Origin: Flavobacteriia bacterium
Lineage (GTDB): Bacteria; Bacteroidota; Bacteroidia; Flavobacteriales_D; Crocinitomicaceae
DNA length: 60,990 bases
Assembly: GCA_947462925.1 (NCBI GenBank)
Contig: CANHQP010000019.1
Span: forward strand, 1 to 60,990
Direction: 5' to 3'
Below the pieces are notes generated by a model, which saw nothing but the letters and a program-made list of their open reading frames with translations, searched no databases and was not told the DNA's origin. Both the position numbers and the translations under genes were made by a program. Shown here one piece after another: positions 48,085-57,003 of the stretch. Position 1 is the first letter of the stretch; every line of letters starts with the position of its first letter.

Positions 48085-48771
48085 ATGAAGACATTTTTTG
48101 ATAGGTTAAAAATATACGCCATCGGTTTTGGTATCGGAATGGTTTTTGTTTTTTTCTTCTTCCAAAATAGAGGCTGTAGCTGGTTGCCTGACAATAGAGT
48201 TAAAAATTCGATTTTAGATAGGGTAATTGTGGTTCAATCGGATGTTGAAAAGGAATTAAAAAATAAAGACATTGATCATCAAGAAATCATTGCTTTACTG
48301 AATGATGGTGATGTAGATTTTTCTAAAAGTAAAAAAGAAGGTGAATTTAAAATTTACTTGGTTTCTAAAGACAATGTTAAATTGTATTTCACACTTCCCA
48401 ATGAAAGTTTTATTTCTGAGGTAAGATTGGCTAATGTTTCTGTAAATAGTGTCAAAACTTCCACAAAAGGAACAGGGAGATTAATACATTTCCCAAAAGA
48501 CAATGAATTGGTGTTTGCAGATACCACCAAATTGGTAAGTTGTCAGCAACAGGCTTTTGGAATGATTGAGAATCGAAAAATATTGAAGAGTTTGAAAAAA
48601 AATGGAATCATTGATTTTGAAAAATCTGATTTAAATGTGAAACCAAAAGCCTTGCAATATTTGTTTTTCAATGATGCAAAAGGAAGAAAAATCGGTGCTT
48701 CTGCTGTTTGGTATAAAAACAAAATCAGCATTGATCATTTTGATTTGCCGTTTGAAACTGATTGTCAATAG
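48085..48771 (+). CDS. Conserved-looking membrane-anchored protein of unknown function
   Basis: This 228-residue protein has one N-terminal membrane segment (KIYAIGFGIGMVFVFFFFQN) followed by GCSWLPDNRVKNSILDRVIV. A soluble alpha/beta region follows, with FKIYLVSKDNVKLYFTLPN and KGRKIGASAVWYKNKISIDH. The GCSWLPxNRVK pattern looks like a Bacteroidota-specific family seen beside housekeeping genes, but no function is known to me. A TATATTTG box (48061-48068) lies 16 bp before the ATG; the nearest TTG is 27 bp further, beyond the usual spacing. Confidence 0.75.
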   Translation: MKTFFDRLKIYAIGFGIGMVFVFFFFQNRGCSWLPDNRVKNSILDRVIVVQSDVEKELKNKDIDHQEIIALLNDGDVDFSKSKKEGEFKIYLVSKDNVKLYFTLPNESFISEVRLANVSVNSVKTSTKGTGRLIHFPKDNELVFADTTKLVSCQQQAFGMIENRKILKSLKKNGIIDFEKSDLNVKPKALQYLFFNDAKGRKIGASAVWYKNKISIDHFDLPFETDCQ

Positions 48772-48845
48772 AAATTAGTTACAATTTGTTAATAAAACAT
48801 AACAGAAGAATAGACTATTTTCCATTCTTTTTTTAATTTTGAACA

Positions 48846-49886
48846 ATGGAATTTTCTGCAGAACAAATCGCTGGAATATTATCGGGAGATATTGAAGGCA
48901 ATGCTGATATAAAAGTGAATAATCTTTCGAAAATTGAAGAAGGTACGATTGGTACTTTGTCTTTCCTTTCGAATCCTAAATATGAAGAATATATTTACAA
49001 AACTGGTGCAAGTATTTGTATCGTTAATAAATCCTTCATCCCAAATAAACCTTTACCGGAAACCTTGACGTTGATTAAGGTTGACGACGCCTATTCATGT
49101 TTTGCGAAATTGTTGGAATTTTATGATTCGATGAGACAAAAGCCTGCAAAAATTGAGCAGCCTTCTCATATTTCTGAATCCGCTAAACTTGGAGAAAACA
49201 TTTACCTAGGAGCATTTGCATACATTGGTGAAAATGTGGTGATTGGTAATAATGTAAAGATTTATCCCAATGCATATGTTGGAGACAATGCCAGAATTGG
49301 AGACAATACGACCTTGTTTCCAGGTGCGATGGTTTACCACGAATGCGTGATTGGTCAAAATTGTATCATTCATGCTGGAGCGGTAATTGGTGCTGACGGT
49401 TTTGGCTTTGCCCCTGATGAAAATGGAGAATACCAAAAAGTTCCTCAAATCGGAAATGTTATTTTGGAAGATTTTGTTGAAATTGGTTCAAATACAACTA
49501 TCGATCGCGCAACATTGGGTTCTACCATTTTGCGAAGAGGTGTGAAAATTGACAATTTAGTGCAAATTGCGCACAACGTTGAAATTGGAAAAAACACAGC
49601 CTTGGCTGCACAAGTTGGTGTTGCTGGTTCCGCTAAAATTGGCGAAAATGTTCAAATTGGTGGACAAGCAGGAATTTCAGGACATTTACACATTGCCAAC
49701 GGTACAAGAATTGTTGCTCAGTCAGGAATTCCAAGTACAGTTAAAAAAGCAGATACTTTGATGGGTTCACCAGGAATTCCATTGGAAGATTTCAAGAAAT
49801 CCTATTTTGGATTTAGAAAATTACCATTCATTTTAACAAAGTTGAATGAATTGGATCAAAAATTAAAATCACTTACAAAAGATTAA
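48846..49886 (+). CDS. lpxD: UDP-3-O-acylglucosamine N-acyltransferase
   Basis: This 346-residue enzyme has the N-terminal uridine-binding domain ([20 protein letters not shown]), then a left-handed beta-helix of hexapeptide repeats ([20 protein letters not shown]). [20 protein letters not shown] marks the acyltransferase core, including the catalytic His region of the family. LpxD adds the second acyl chain in lipid A synthesis. It heads an lpxD-lpxC/fabZ-lpxA operon, with 8 bp to the next gene. A TAATTTTG box lies only 4 bp before the ATG. Confidence 0.95.
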   Translation: MEFSAEQIAGILSGDIEGNADIKVNNLSKIEEGTIGTLSFLSNPKYEEYIYKTGASICIVNKSFIPNKPLPETLTLIKVDDAYSCFAKLLEFYDSMRQKPAKIEQPSHISESAKLGENIYLGAFAYIGENVVIGNNVKIYPNAYVGDNARIGDNTTLFPGAMVYHECVIGQNCIIHAGAVIGADGFGFAPDENGEYQKVPQIGNVILEDFVEIGSNTTIDRATLGSTILRRGVKIDNLVQIAHNVEIGKNTALAAQVGVAGSAKIGENVQIGGQAGISGHLHIANGTRIVAQSGIPSTVKKADTLMGSPGIPLEDFKKSYFGFRKLPFILTKLNELDQKLKSLTKD

Positions 49887-49894
49887 CTTATAGA

Positions 49895-51295
49895 ATGGCT
49901 GATAAGCAAAAGACCCTCAAAGATGTTGTGAAACTCACAGGAATTGGACTTCACACAGGAGAAAAAGTAAACATGGAAATTTGTCCAGCTCCTGACAATC
50001 ATGGATACAAATTTCAACGTGTTGATGTTGAAGGAGAGCCTGTAATCAAAGCAGACGTTGATTTAGTTGTTGCAACAGATAGAGGAACAACTTTAGAGCA
50101 AAAAGGTGTTAGAGTTTACACGACAGAACACGTTTTGGCGGCGCTATATGGAATGGAAATAGACAATGCTTTAATCAAAATTGATGGTCCTGAAATTCCG
50201 ATTATGGATGGAAGTTCTTGGATGTTTATCGACGCGATTGAAAAAGTTGGACTTGTTGATCAAGAATCCGAAAGAAATTATTTCGAACTGACTGAAAATA
50301 TTCCTTGGGAAGATGCTGAAAAAGGCATTGAGTTTTTGGCTGTTCCAGATTCAAATTACAGAATCACCGTAATGGTTGATTACAATTCACCAGTTTTGGG
50401 TACTCAGCACGCAAGTATGTACCACATTGGTGAATTCAAAGAAAACATTTCAAGATGTAGAACATTTGTTTTCTTGCGTGAATTGGAGTTTTTAGCGAAA
50501 AACAATTTAATCAAAGGTGGAGATTTAGACAATGCCATCGTATTGGTGGATCGCTTGGATATTTCGCAAGAAGAATTAGATCGTTTGGCTAAATTGCTTG
50601 GAAAAGAAGAATTAAAAATTCAATTTGATGGAATTGGCGTTTTAAACAGTTCTAAACTTAAATATGAAAATGAGCCTGCGAGACATAAATTGCTTGATAT
50701 CGTTGGTGATTTAGCGTTGATTGGAAGACCTTTGAAAGCACATATTTTGGGCGCAAGACCTGGACATTCAGGAAACGTGCGCTTTGCAAAAGTGTTGAAA
50801 GACCAAATCAAAAAGCAAGAAGGTGCAGGGAAAATTTTTGATTTGACCAAAGAACCTTTGTACAATATCAACGACATAGAAAAATTATTGCCACACAGAT
50901 ATCCATTTTTATTGGTAGATAAAGTGATGGAAATCACAGAAGATTCAATTGTTGGAGTTAAAAATGTGACCATGAACGAACCTATGTTTCAAGGTCACTT
51001 CCCTGGAAATCCAGTTTTTCCGGGAGTTTTACAAATTGAAGCAACAGCGCAAGTTGGTGGGATTTTCGCTTTGAGTAAAGTAGATGATCCAGAATTATAT
51101 TCTACTTATTTCATGAAAATAGACAATGTTAAATTCAAACAAAAAGTGTTGCCTGGTGATACTTTGGTTTTTGATTTAAAATTGATTACACCGATGAGAA
51201 GAGGTTTAGTACACATGGCTGGGAAAGCATATGTGAATGGAAAATTGGTTATGGAAGCTGAAATGCTTGCACAAGTTATCAAAGACAGAGTATAG
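49895..51295 (+). CDS. lpxC-fabZ: Bifunctional LpxC-FabZ
   Basis: This 466-residue protein is two enzymes in one chain. Residues 1-310 are UDP-3-O-acyl-GlcNAc deacetylase (LpxC): GIGLHTGEKV, YTTEHVLAALYGMEIDNA, and the zinc-site region EPARHKLLDIVGDL. Residues 320-466 are 3-hydroxyacyl-ACP dehydratase (FabZ): LPHRYPFLLVDKVMEI and the catalytic GHFPGNPVFPGVLQIEATAQ. The first starts lipid A synthesis and the second serves fatty-acid elongation, so the fusion joins competing uses of hydroxyacyl-ACP. This fusion is characteristic of Bacteroidota. Confidence 0.96.
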   Translation: MADKQKTLKDVVKLTGIGLHTGEKVNMEICPAPDNHGYKFQRVDVEGEPVIKADVDLVVATDRGTTLEQKGVRVYTTEHVLAALYGMEIDNALIKIDGPEIPIMDGSSWMFIDAIEKVGLVDQESERNYFELTENIPWEDAEKGIEFLAVPDSNYRITVMVDYNSPVLGTQHASMYHIGEFKENISRCRTFVFLRELEFLAKNNLIKGGDLDNAIVLVDRLDISQEELDRLAKLLGKEELKIQFDGIGVLNSSKLKYENEPARHKLLDIVGDLALIGRPLKAHILGARPGHSGNVRFAKVLKDQIKKQEGAGKIFDLTKEPLYNINDIEKLLPHRYPFLLVDKVMEITEDSIVGVKNVTMNEPMFQGHFPGNPVFPGVLQIEATAQVGGIFALSKVDDPELYSTYFMKIDNVKFKQKVLPGDTLVFDLKLITPMRRGLVHMAGKAYVNGKLVMEAEMLAQVIKDRV

Positions 51296-52072
51296 ATGAT
51301 TAGTCCTTTATCAAATATTTCTTCAGATGCAAAATTGGGAGAAAATGTAATTGTAGATTCTTTTTCTACGATTTTCGAAGATGTAATTATTGGTGATGGA
51401 ACTAGAATTCATCCCAATGTGACCATCTATCCGGGCACAAGAATTGGCAAAAATTGCGAAATTTTTCCAGGTGCTGTGATTGGCGTTATTCCTCAAGATT
51501 TGAAGTTTGATGGCGAATATACTACTGTTGAAATTGGCGATAATACCAAAATCAGAGAATGTGTTACCATCCACAGAGGAACTTCTGATAAAATGAAAAC
51601 TTCAATTGGGAAAAATTGTTTGTTAATGACTTACGTTCATGTTGCTCATGATTGCCAAATCGGGAACAATGTGATTTTAGCAAGTTATGTTGGACTTTCT
51701 GGTCACGTTACAATTGATGATTATGCGATTTTAGAAGGAAAAGTTGCCGCTCAACAATTTGTTCGCATTGGTGCACATAGTTTTATCGGTGGCGCTTCGT
51801 TGGTTAGAAAAAATGTGCCTCCGTACATTAAAGCTGCGAGAGAACCATTGACGTTTGCTGGAGTGAATTCTGTTGGATTGAGAAGACGTGGACTGACAGA
51901 TGCTGATGTTCGTGAAATAGAAGACATTTACCGCGCTATTTACGTGCAGAACAACAACATTTCGAAAGGAATAGAATTGGTTAAAGAAACGATGCCAGAG
52001 ACGGCAATTCGCAAAGAAATATTGGATTTCATTGAAGGTTCCGACAAAGGAATCATCAGAGGAATGATCTAA
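51296..52072 (+). CDS. lpxA: UDP-N-acetylglucosamine acyltransferase
   Basis: This 258-residue beta-helix enzyme has hexapeptide repeats throughout (IIGDGTRIHPNVTIYPGTRI). Motifs are GVIPQDLKFDGE, IRECVTIHRGTSD and LMTYVHVAHDCQIGNNVIL, which holds the catalytic His. The C-terminal GLRRRGLTDADVREIEDIYR is present. It catalyses the first acylation of UDP-GlcNAc in lipid A synthesis. Its ATG follows the lpxC-fabZ stop with no gap. Confidence 0.95.
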   Translation: MISPLSNISSDAKLGENVIVDSFSTIFEDVIIGDGTRIHPNVTIYPGTRIGKNCEIFPGAVIGVIPQDLKFDGEYTTVEIGDNTKIRECVTIHRGTSDKMKTSIGKNCLLMTYVHVAHDCQIGNNVILASYVGLSGHVTIDDYAILEGKVAAQQFVRIGAHSFIGGASLVRKNVPPYIKAAREPLTFAGVNSVGLRRRGLTDADVREIEDIYRAIYVQNNNISKGIELVKETMPETAIRKEILDFIEGSDKGIIRGMI

Positions 52073-52153
52073 AAATAAATTGATTGCATAGGAAATTTGA
52101 AATTGAGTCATTCAGTTTCAAATTTTTTGTTTGTAATCGTCAACATTTTCAGC

Positions 52154-53605
52154 ATGAATAGAGGAGAAGTTATTGAATTAGAAATCACAGGATTTGCTTT
52201 TGGAGGAAATGGTATTGCAAAAATCCCAACGGAAGAAGGCGATTATGTCGTTTTTGTGGAAAATGCATTTCCTGGACAAATTGTAAAAGCGAAAGTCGAA
52301 AAAAAGAAAAAACGCTACGCTGAATGCAAGTTGATTGAAGTCATCAAACGTTCTCCATTGGAAGTTGCATCAGACTTTCAAGAAATTTCTGGTGCGCCTT
52401 ACATTTTTGTTCCCATCAAAGTGCAAGAAGAATGGAAAAAATCAACGACTTTAGATTTATACAAAAGAATCGCTGATATTCAAGAAATTGATTCGGTTTT
52501 TGATACATTTGTTTCATCTCCATTGGATTACAATTACCGAAATAAAATGGAATACAGCTTTTCCAGCATCGAACACGATGTGATTACTGGAGAAGAAAAA
52601 GATGGCGCTTTCGCTTTGGGATTCAAAAGAAGAGGAACTTGGTGGAAAGTGGAAAATTTGAACAAAGAAAGCGGTTTGTTTGATGCGCAATGGGAGAATT
52701 TACTGATTGAAGTGAGAGATTTTTTGAAAGCGACAGATTTACCAGCTTGGCATCCACCGCAAAAAACGGGGTTTTTCAGACACATTGTAGTAAGAAAATC
52801 GTTTTTTCAAGATCAATTGTTGATTAATTTAGTGACTTCGTCAGATGGCGTTAAACAATTTGATGTCAACGCTTTTTCTCAATTTCTGCAAGATAAATTA
52901 GGCAAAAGATTGGCTGGTTTTCAGCATACGGTAAATGACAATGTTGCTGACAGAGCGAAAATCGAAAATGGAAACAATCAGCTTGTCTATGGCGAAGAAA
53001 AAGTGATTGAACAATTGCTAGGTCTTCAGTTTGAAATCAGCATGGAAAGCTTTTTTCAGACCAATCCGAAAAGTGCAGAGTTGTTGTATAACAAAGCGTT
53101 AGATTACGTTTTTGAAGAAAACCCGTTGGATGGAAAAGTGGTGATGGATTTGTTTTGTGGTACAGGAACAATCGGTCAGATTTTGTCGCAACGCGCGAAG
53201 AACGTCAAAATTATTGGCGTTGATATTGTGGAAGAAGCCATCATTGATGCGAAGAAAAATGCGCGTAGAAACGGCATTGAAGGCATTCAATTTTACGCGG
53301 CGGATGTTGGAAAATTCTTGCTGGAATATCCACAATATGAAGGTAAAATTGGAACGATTGTTTTAGATCCACCGAGGGCTGGAATTGCGCCAAAAACCTT
53401 GAGAAAAGTCATGCGTTTAGGTGCTGATAGAATCGTTTACATTTCTTGTAATCCAGCGACGCAAGCGCGAGATACTGAACAATTGCAATTGGCAGGTTAT
53501 CAATTGGAGAAATTGTCGTTTGTGGATCAATTTCCGCACACAAGTCATATTGAAGCGATTGCGAAGTTTGTGAAAACAGATAAATTCAATGTGGAGTTAA
53601 TTTGA
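52154..53605 (+). CDS. rlmD: 23S rRNA uracil-C5 methyltransferase (TrmA/RlmD family)
   Basis: From the ATG at 52154 the protein has 483 residues; a TTG-initiated longer form upstream is unlikely. It has an N-terminal TRAM domain (ITGFAFGGNGIAKIPTEEGD, then AKVEKKKKRYAECKLIEVIK). The SAM-binding domain has VVMDLFCGTGTIGQILSQ and VLDPPRAGIAPKTLRKVM, and the catalytic Cys is in YISCNPATQARD. Family members methylate U1939 or U747 of 23S rRNA, or U54 of tRNA. The CGGC Fe-S cluster motif normally after the TRAM domain is absent (SGAPYIFVPIKVQEEWKKS instead). That is odd for RlmD, so the exact target is uncertain. Confidence 0.82.
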   Translation: MNRGEVIELEITGFAFGGNGIAKIPTEEGDYVVFVENAFPGQIVKAKVEKKKKRYAECKLIEVIKRSPLEVASDFQEISGAPYIFVPIKVQEEWKKSTTLDLYKRIADIQEIDSVFDTFVSSPLDYNYRNKMEYSFSSIEHDVITGEEKDGAFALGFKRRGTWWKVENLNKESGLFDAQWENLLIEVRDFLKATDLPAWHPPQKTGFFRHIVVRKSFFQDQLLINLVTSSDGVKQFDVNAFSQFLQDKLGKRLAGFQHTVNDNVADRAKIENGNNQLVYGEEKVIEQLLGLQFEISMESFFQTNPKSAELLYNKALDYVFEENPLDGKVVMDLFCGTGTIGQILSQRAKNVKIIGVDIVEEAIIDAKKNARRNGIEGIQFYAADVGKFLLEYPQYEGKIGTIVLDPPRAGIAPKTLRKVMRLGADRIVYISCNPATQARDTEQLQLAGYQLEKLSFVDQFPHTSHIEAIAKFVKTDKFNVELI

Positions 53606-53642
53606 ATTTGAAAATTTTGTACATTAGACAAAACTAAATTTC

Positions 53643-54281
53643 ATGTTCAAATATCTTTTCTCTTTTTTATTGTTGATTTTTACCCTTTCTGCTAAGAGTC
53701 AAGACACTTTGGTTTTGGATCGTTCATTGGCGCGAAACACTGTTTATTTGGAAGTTTTTGGTCAAGGATTGTTCAATTCTCTTTCCTATGATCGCATTTT
53801 GTTTCCTGAGTTTAAAGTAAAACACAGCGCGACCATCGGATTGACTTTTATTCCACCAATCAGTTACATGCAAGTAGTGGCGATTCCAGTTTCTTACAAT
53901 TTTATTTTCGGTCAAAGAAACCATCATTTGGAATTGGGGTTGGGATTTACGCCTATGATTTTTAAAGAGATTGGCCTTAGTTCAAGTTTTTATTCCGAGG
54001 ACCAATCTGGAAACCAAACGCTTGTTTATGAAAAAGTTGACAATATCAATTTGCTTTTTTATTTAACCCCGAAAATTGGTTATCGTTTTCAAAAACCTGA
54101 AGGTGGATTTTTCTTTCGTGGAACGCTCACTCCTCCGCTCGCAGGAATAAATATTTGGAGATACAGTTCTACGAGTTCTTATTCATAATCGCCTTCTACC
54201 GAATATTTCACCAGTGCAGCATTTTTTGGTAGTCGCGTTTACCCTTGGGCTGGAGTTAGTTTTGGGTATGCTTTCGACTAA
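53643..54281 (+). pseudogene. Outer-membrane-barrel-like gene interrupted by an in-frame stop
   Basis: The gene has a signal peptide (YLFSFLLLIFTLSAKSQD) and a barrel-like body (YLEVFGQGLFNSLSYDRILF, LELGLGFTPMI). A TAA at 54186-54188 ends it after 181 codons. The same frame then continues for 30 sense codons to a second TAA at 54279-54281, giving a sensible final strand (RVYPWAGVSFGYAFD). A C-terminal aromatic strand is what an outer-membrane barrel needs. The stop therefore looks like a nonsense mutation or a sequencing error rather than the true end. The second TAA overlaps the dinB stop by 4 bp on the other strand. Confidence 0.75.
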
Positions 54282-55348
54282 AAATCCATTGTCATTTGGG
54301 TAGCAATTTCTCCTGTTTCTTGCTGAAATCCTGAGATTTGAAATCCGATCAATCTAATCGGTTTTGAAAGTGGCAGCACTTGTTCCATCAAAAGTTTTCC
54401 GGTTTCTTCCACTGAATTCTTTGAAATGAAGCGATTGTTTTTGGTTGTCGAACGCGTGATTTGCGTGAAATCGTTGTATTTCAATTTGATGCTCAATGTT
54501 TTTCCACTTTGACCAAATTTCTGGTATCTTGTCCAAAGTCGTTCTAGAATAACGTCTGCCTGCATTCTAAATTTCGTTGAATCAAAGATGTCTAACTCAA
54601 AGGTGCTTTCCACCGCGATACTTTTTCTTTCGCGTTCTGATTCCACATTTCTGTTGTCGATTCCTCGCGCGATGTTGTAGAAGTATTTTCCTGACTTGCC
54701 AAAATGATCTATTAAAAATTCAAGGCTGAAATTTCTCAACGTTTTGCCGTTCGTGATTCCCAATTCGTGCATTTTCAAAGCTGTCACTTTGCCGACACCG
54801 AAAAAACGCTCTATTGGAAGCGTATTGATGAAATTGATTCCTTCCTTGGGGCGAATGATGTAAAGTCCGTCTGGTTTATCTTGATCTGACGCCATTTTCG
54901 CCAAAAACTTGTTGTAGGAAACGCCAGCCGAAGCAATCAAATTCAACTCGTTTCTGATGTCATTTTTGATGGATTGCGCGATGAACGTGGCAGAATTTAA
55001 ATCAATTTTATTGAAAGTCACATCCAAAAAGGCTTCGTCGAGCGAAAGTGGCTCAATCTCGTCAGTATACCGGGAGAAAATCTCATGAATGGCATTGGAA
55101 ATTTCTTTGTAGCGCTCAAATCGTGGTCTCACAAAAATCAATTGCGGACATTTCTTCGCCGCAATCTTGGAACTCATCGCCGATTTTACCCCATATTTTC
55201 GCGCTTCATAACTGGCTGCAGCGATAACACCGCGTTCCGCATTTCCGCCGACGGCAACTGGTTTCCCGCGCAAATCAGGATTATCCAATTGCTCCACGGA
55301 AGCAAAAAAAGCGTCCATGTCAATGTGAATAATTTTGCGGAGTTCCAT
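54278..55348 (-). CDS. dinB: DNA polymerase IV (DinB)
   Basis: This 356-residue Y-family polymerase has IIHIDMDAFFASVEQLDNP at the N-terminus, with the first catalytic Asp. PVAVGGNAERGVIAAASYEA, IEPLSLDEAFLDVTFN (the Asp-Glu pair) and LIASAGVSYNKFLAKMAS follow. The little-finger domain with ERKSIAVESTFELDI comes next. It bypasses damaged bases during replication. Length is typical. No LexA-type box can be named from the sequence. The C-terminus contains IRLIGFQISGF rather than a clear clamp-binding motif. Confidence 0.94.
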   Translation of the reverse strand: MELRKIIHIDMDAFFASVEQLDNPDLRGKPVAVGGNAERGVIAAASYEARKYGVKSAMSSKIAAKKCPQLIFVRPRFERYKEISNAIHEIFSRYTDEIEPLSLDEAFLDVTFNKIDLNSATFIAQSIKNDIRNELNLIASAGVSYNKFLAKMASDQDKPDGLYIIRPKEGINFINTLPIERFFGVGKVTALKMHELGITNGKTLRNFSLEFLIDHFGKSGKYFYNIARGIDNRNVESERERKSIAVESTFELDIFDSTKFRMQADVILERLWTRYQKFGQSGKTLSIKLKYNDFTQITRSTTKNNRFISKNSVEETGKLLMEQVLPLSKPIRLIGFQISGFQQETGEIATQMTMDF

Positions 55349-55446
55349 GAATCAAATGTAAGGAATATTGGTGTGATTTAGGTTGAGGTTTTTCACAACT
55401 TGAATGTAAGATGATGACAGTTTTTCTGTTCCTAAATATCAATCCT

Positions 55447-55794
55447 TCAGTCTAAATCGACAATAATCGACAAATTCTCTTTGATTTTCTCAATCAAATC
55501 TGTTGGAATTGATCCTATTTTTTTAATCAATCTTTTATTATCTATCGCTCGAATTTGATCAATCATGATATCGCAGTGCTCCTGTAAATTCGCCATTCCT
55601 TTTTTTAGATGCACTCTTAAAATGTCGGAATCGCTTTGAACGTTTGTTGTTATTGGACAAACAATAGTTGAAGGATGTGGAAGCTTATTTAACAAATTAG
55701 TTTGCACTACAAGAACTGGTCTTGTTTTTCCAGGTTCTGTTCCAATTTGTGGATTCAAGTCGGCTATCCAAATATCGTACTGCTTAATCTGCAT
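55447..55794 (-). CDS. PemK/MazF-family endoribonuclease toxin
   Basis: From the ATG at 55794, which overlaps the antitoxin stop by 11 bp, the protein has 115 residues. It has the family core: QYDIWIADLNPQIGTEPGKT, RPVLVVQTNLLNK, PSTIVCPITTN, and a C-terminal IMIDQIRAIDNKRLIKKIGS. MazF-like toxins are sequence-specific mRNA interferases that stop translation when their antitoxin is lost. The gene pair and overlap are typical of type II toxin-antitoxin systems. Confidence 0.9.
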   Translation of the reverse strand: MQIKQYDIWIADLNPQIGTEPGKTRPVLVVQTNLLNKLPHPSTIVCPITTNVQSDSDILRVHLKKGMANLQEHCDIMIDQIRAIDNKRLIKKIGSIPTDLIEKIKENLSIIVDLD

Positions 55795-56014
55795 AGTCCA
55801 TGTTTTCAAAGTCCTTTAAAACGTTCATCGAATCTTTTTTGACTAACTCAGATTCAACTTTAAGTCTTTTTTCTAAAATTTGTCTTTTTTGAACTTTATT
55901 ATAATAATCAAGTGCTTCGTTGATATACCTATTCCTTGGCATGCTAATTTTTGATAGAATCTTTTCAGTTTCTCCAAATATTGAATCATCGATTTTTAGG
56001 GATACAGTTTTCAT
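55784..56014 (-). CDS. Antitoxin partner of the MazF-like toxin (ribbon-helix-helix type)
   Basis: This 76-residue protein has an N-terminal ribbon-helix-helix-like pattern (MKTVSLKIDDSIFGETEKIL, then MPRNRYINEALDYYNK). A charged C-terminal tail (LEKRLKVESELVKKD; ENMDYAD) is suited to wrap the toxin. It precedes and overlaps the toxin gene, and an inverted repeat directly upstream (56014-56043) is a likely operator, so it probably represses its own operon. Confidence 0.85.
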   Translation of the reverse strand: MKTVSLKIDDSIFGETEKILSKISMPRNRYINEALDYYNKVQKRQILEKRLKVESELVKKDSMNVLKDFENMDYAD

Positions 56015-56043
56015 ATACTTTTATTTGATATCATAAAGGTATA
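56014..56043. promoter_or_regulatory. Candidate operator of the toxin-antitoxin operon
   Basis: TATACTTTTAT (56014-56024) and ATAAAGGTATA (56033-56043) are inverted repeats with one mismatch in 11 and an 8-bp spacer. They start at the antitoxin start codon. Binding of the RHH antitoxin here would block transcription or translation start; this is inference from position. Confidence 0.55.
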
Positions 56044-56150
56044 TCTTTTTTGTGTATGATAATTTGTAAAGGTGTAATATTTTTTGTGCTTGTGGCGCAA
56101 ATTACAGGTAAACTATCATAGCGCTGCTGCAAATGTTACCAAAAGGCTTT

Positions 56151-56714
56151 TTATTGATAGAATTCATCGTCTTCTTTTTGATAACCCTCATAATAATATG
56201 ATTGTTCAATTCCTTTAAAGATGACTTCTCTGTTGTCAATTTCGTTCGTTAAGTTTTGACTTAGCAAAGTTCTTAATTCCAAATCGTTGATTGGACTTCT
56301 TTCCATTGCTTGTAGGTAAAGTGTTTTATCTACAAATTGCCAGTTTACTAATTTTTTTAGTCTGGTTTTTAAAATCATATCGAGCCAAATTCTCATTGTT
56401 CTTCCATTTCCTTCCAGAAAAGGATGGGCAATATTCATTTCAGTATATTTCGCAATAATTTCTTCGAAACTACTTTCTGGCATTTGCTCGATTTTTACTA
56501 ATATTTCGTTTAAGTACAATGCATTTGCAAATCGAAAACCGCCTTTTGAAATGTTTAGCGTTCTAACTTTTCCAGCAAAATCATATAATCCATCAAATAA
56601 ATAATGATGAATTTCCTGTAAACCTTTTGTTGTTCCAATTTCGATTTTTTCAATATCATTGGAATCAAACAAACGATAAGCATTTTCTAAACTTTCCTTA
56701 TCAATATTCTTCAT
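56151..56714 (-). CDS. Class III Fic-domain AMP-transferase with C-terminal inhibitory helix
   Basis: This 187-residue protein has the full Fic motif [12 protein letters not shown], with the catalytic His and the anion-binding GNGR. The flap region ([15 protein letters not shown]) lies before it. The C-terminus has QSYYYEGYQ, in which S172, E176 and G177 form the SxxxEG inhibitory motif of class III Fic proteins such as Neisseria NmFic. Fic enzymes transfer AMP to target proteins; NmFic-like members modify DNA gyrase and topoisomerase IV and are restrained by this motif. It is a single gene in an accessory region, and no separate antitoxin is needed. Confidence 0.9.
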   Translation of the reverse strand: MKNIDKESLENAYRLFDSNDIEKIEIGTTKGLQEIHHYLFDGLYDFAGKVRTLNISKGGFRFANALYLNEILVKIEQMPESSFEEIIAKYTEMNIAHPFLEGNGRTMRIWLDMILKTRLKKLVNWQFVDKTLYLQAMERSPINDLELRTLLSQNLTNEIDNREVIFKGIEQSYYYEGYQKEDDEFYQ

Positions 56715-57003
56715 TTAAAATCAGATTTTAATTTATCTGTTTATTGTCAAAAATACTTCAAAAGTTTCTCTTTTACACATAAAGTAACTACTTTTTAGTC
56801 AATTATTCTTGGAATAAATCTAGCATTTAATGCTGACAAAAATTAAAAATGTGCTTTCGTTACATGAATGTTACAATATGGACGCTTGCAGTGTTTTTGC
56901 GGTTGTAAGTGTTTCTAACGGATAAAATCACTTAGGTGGAATTTGGATTTTTCCCAAGATTTATTGAATTAATTCTTATTCGCGATACACGAAAATTCAA
57001 TAA

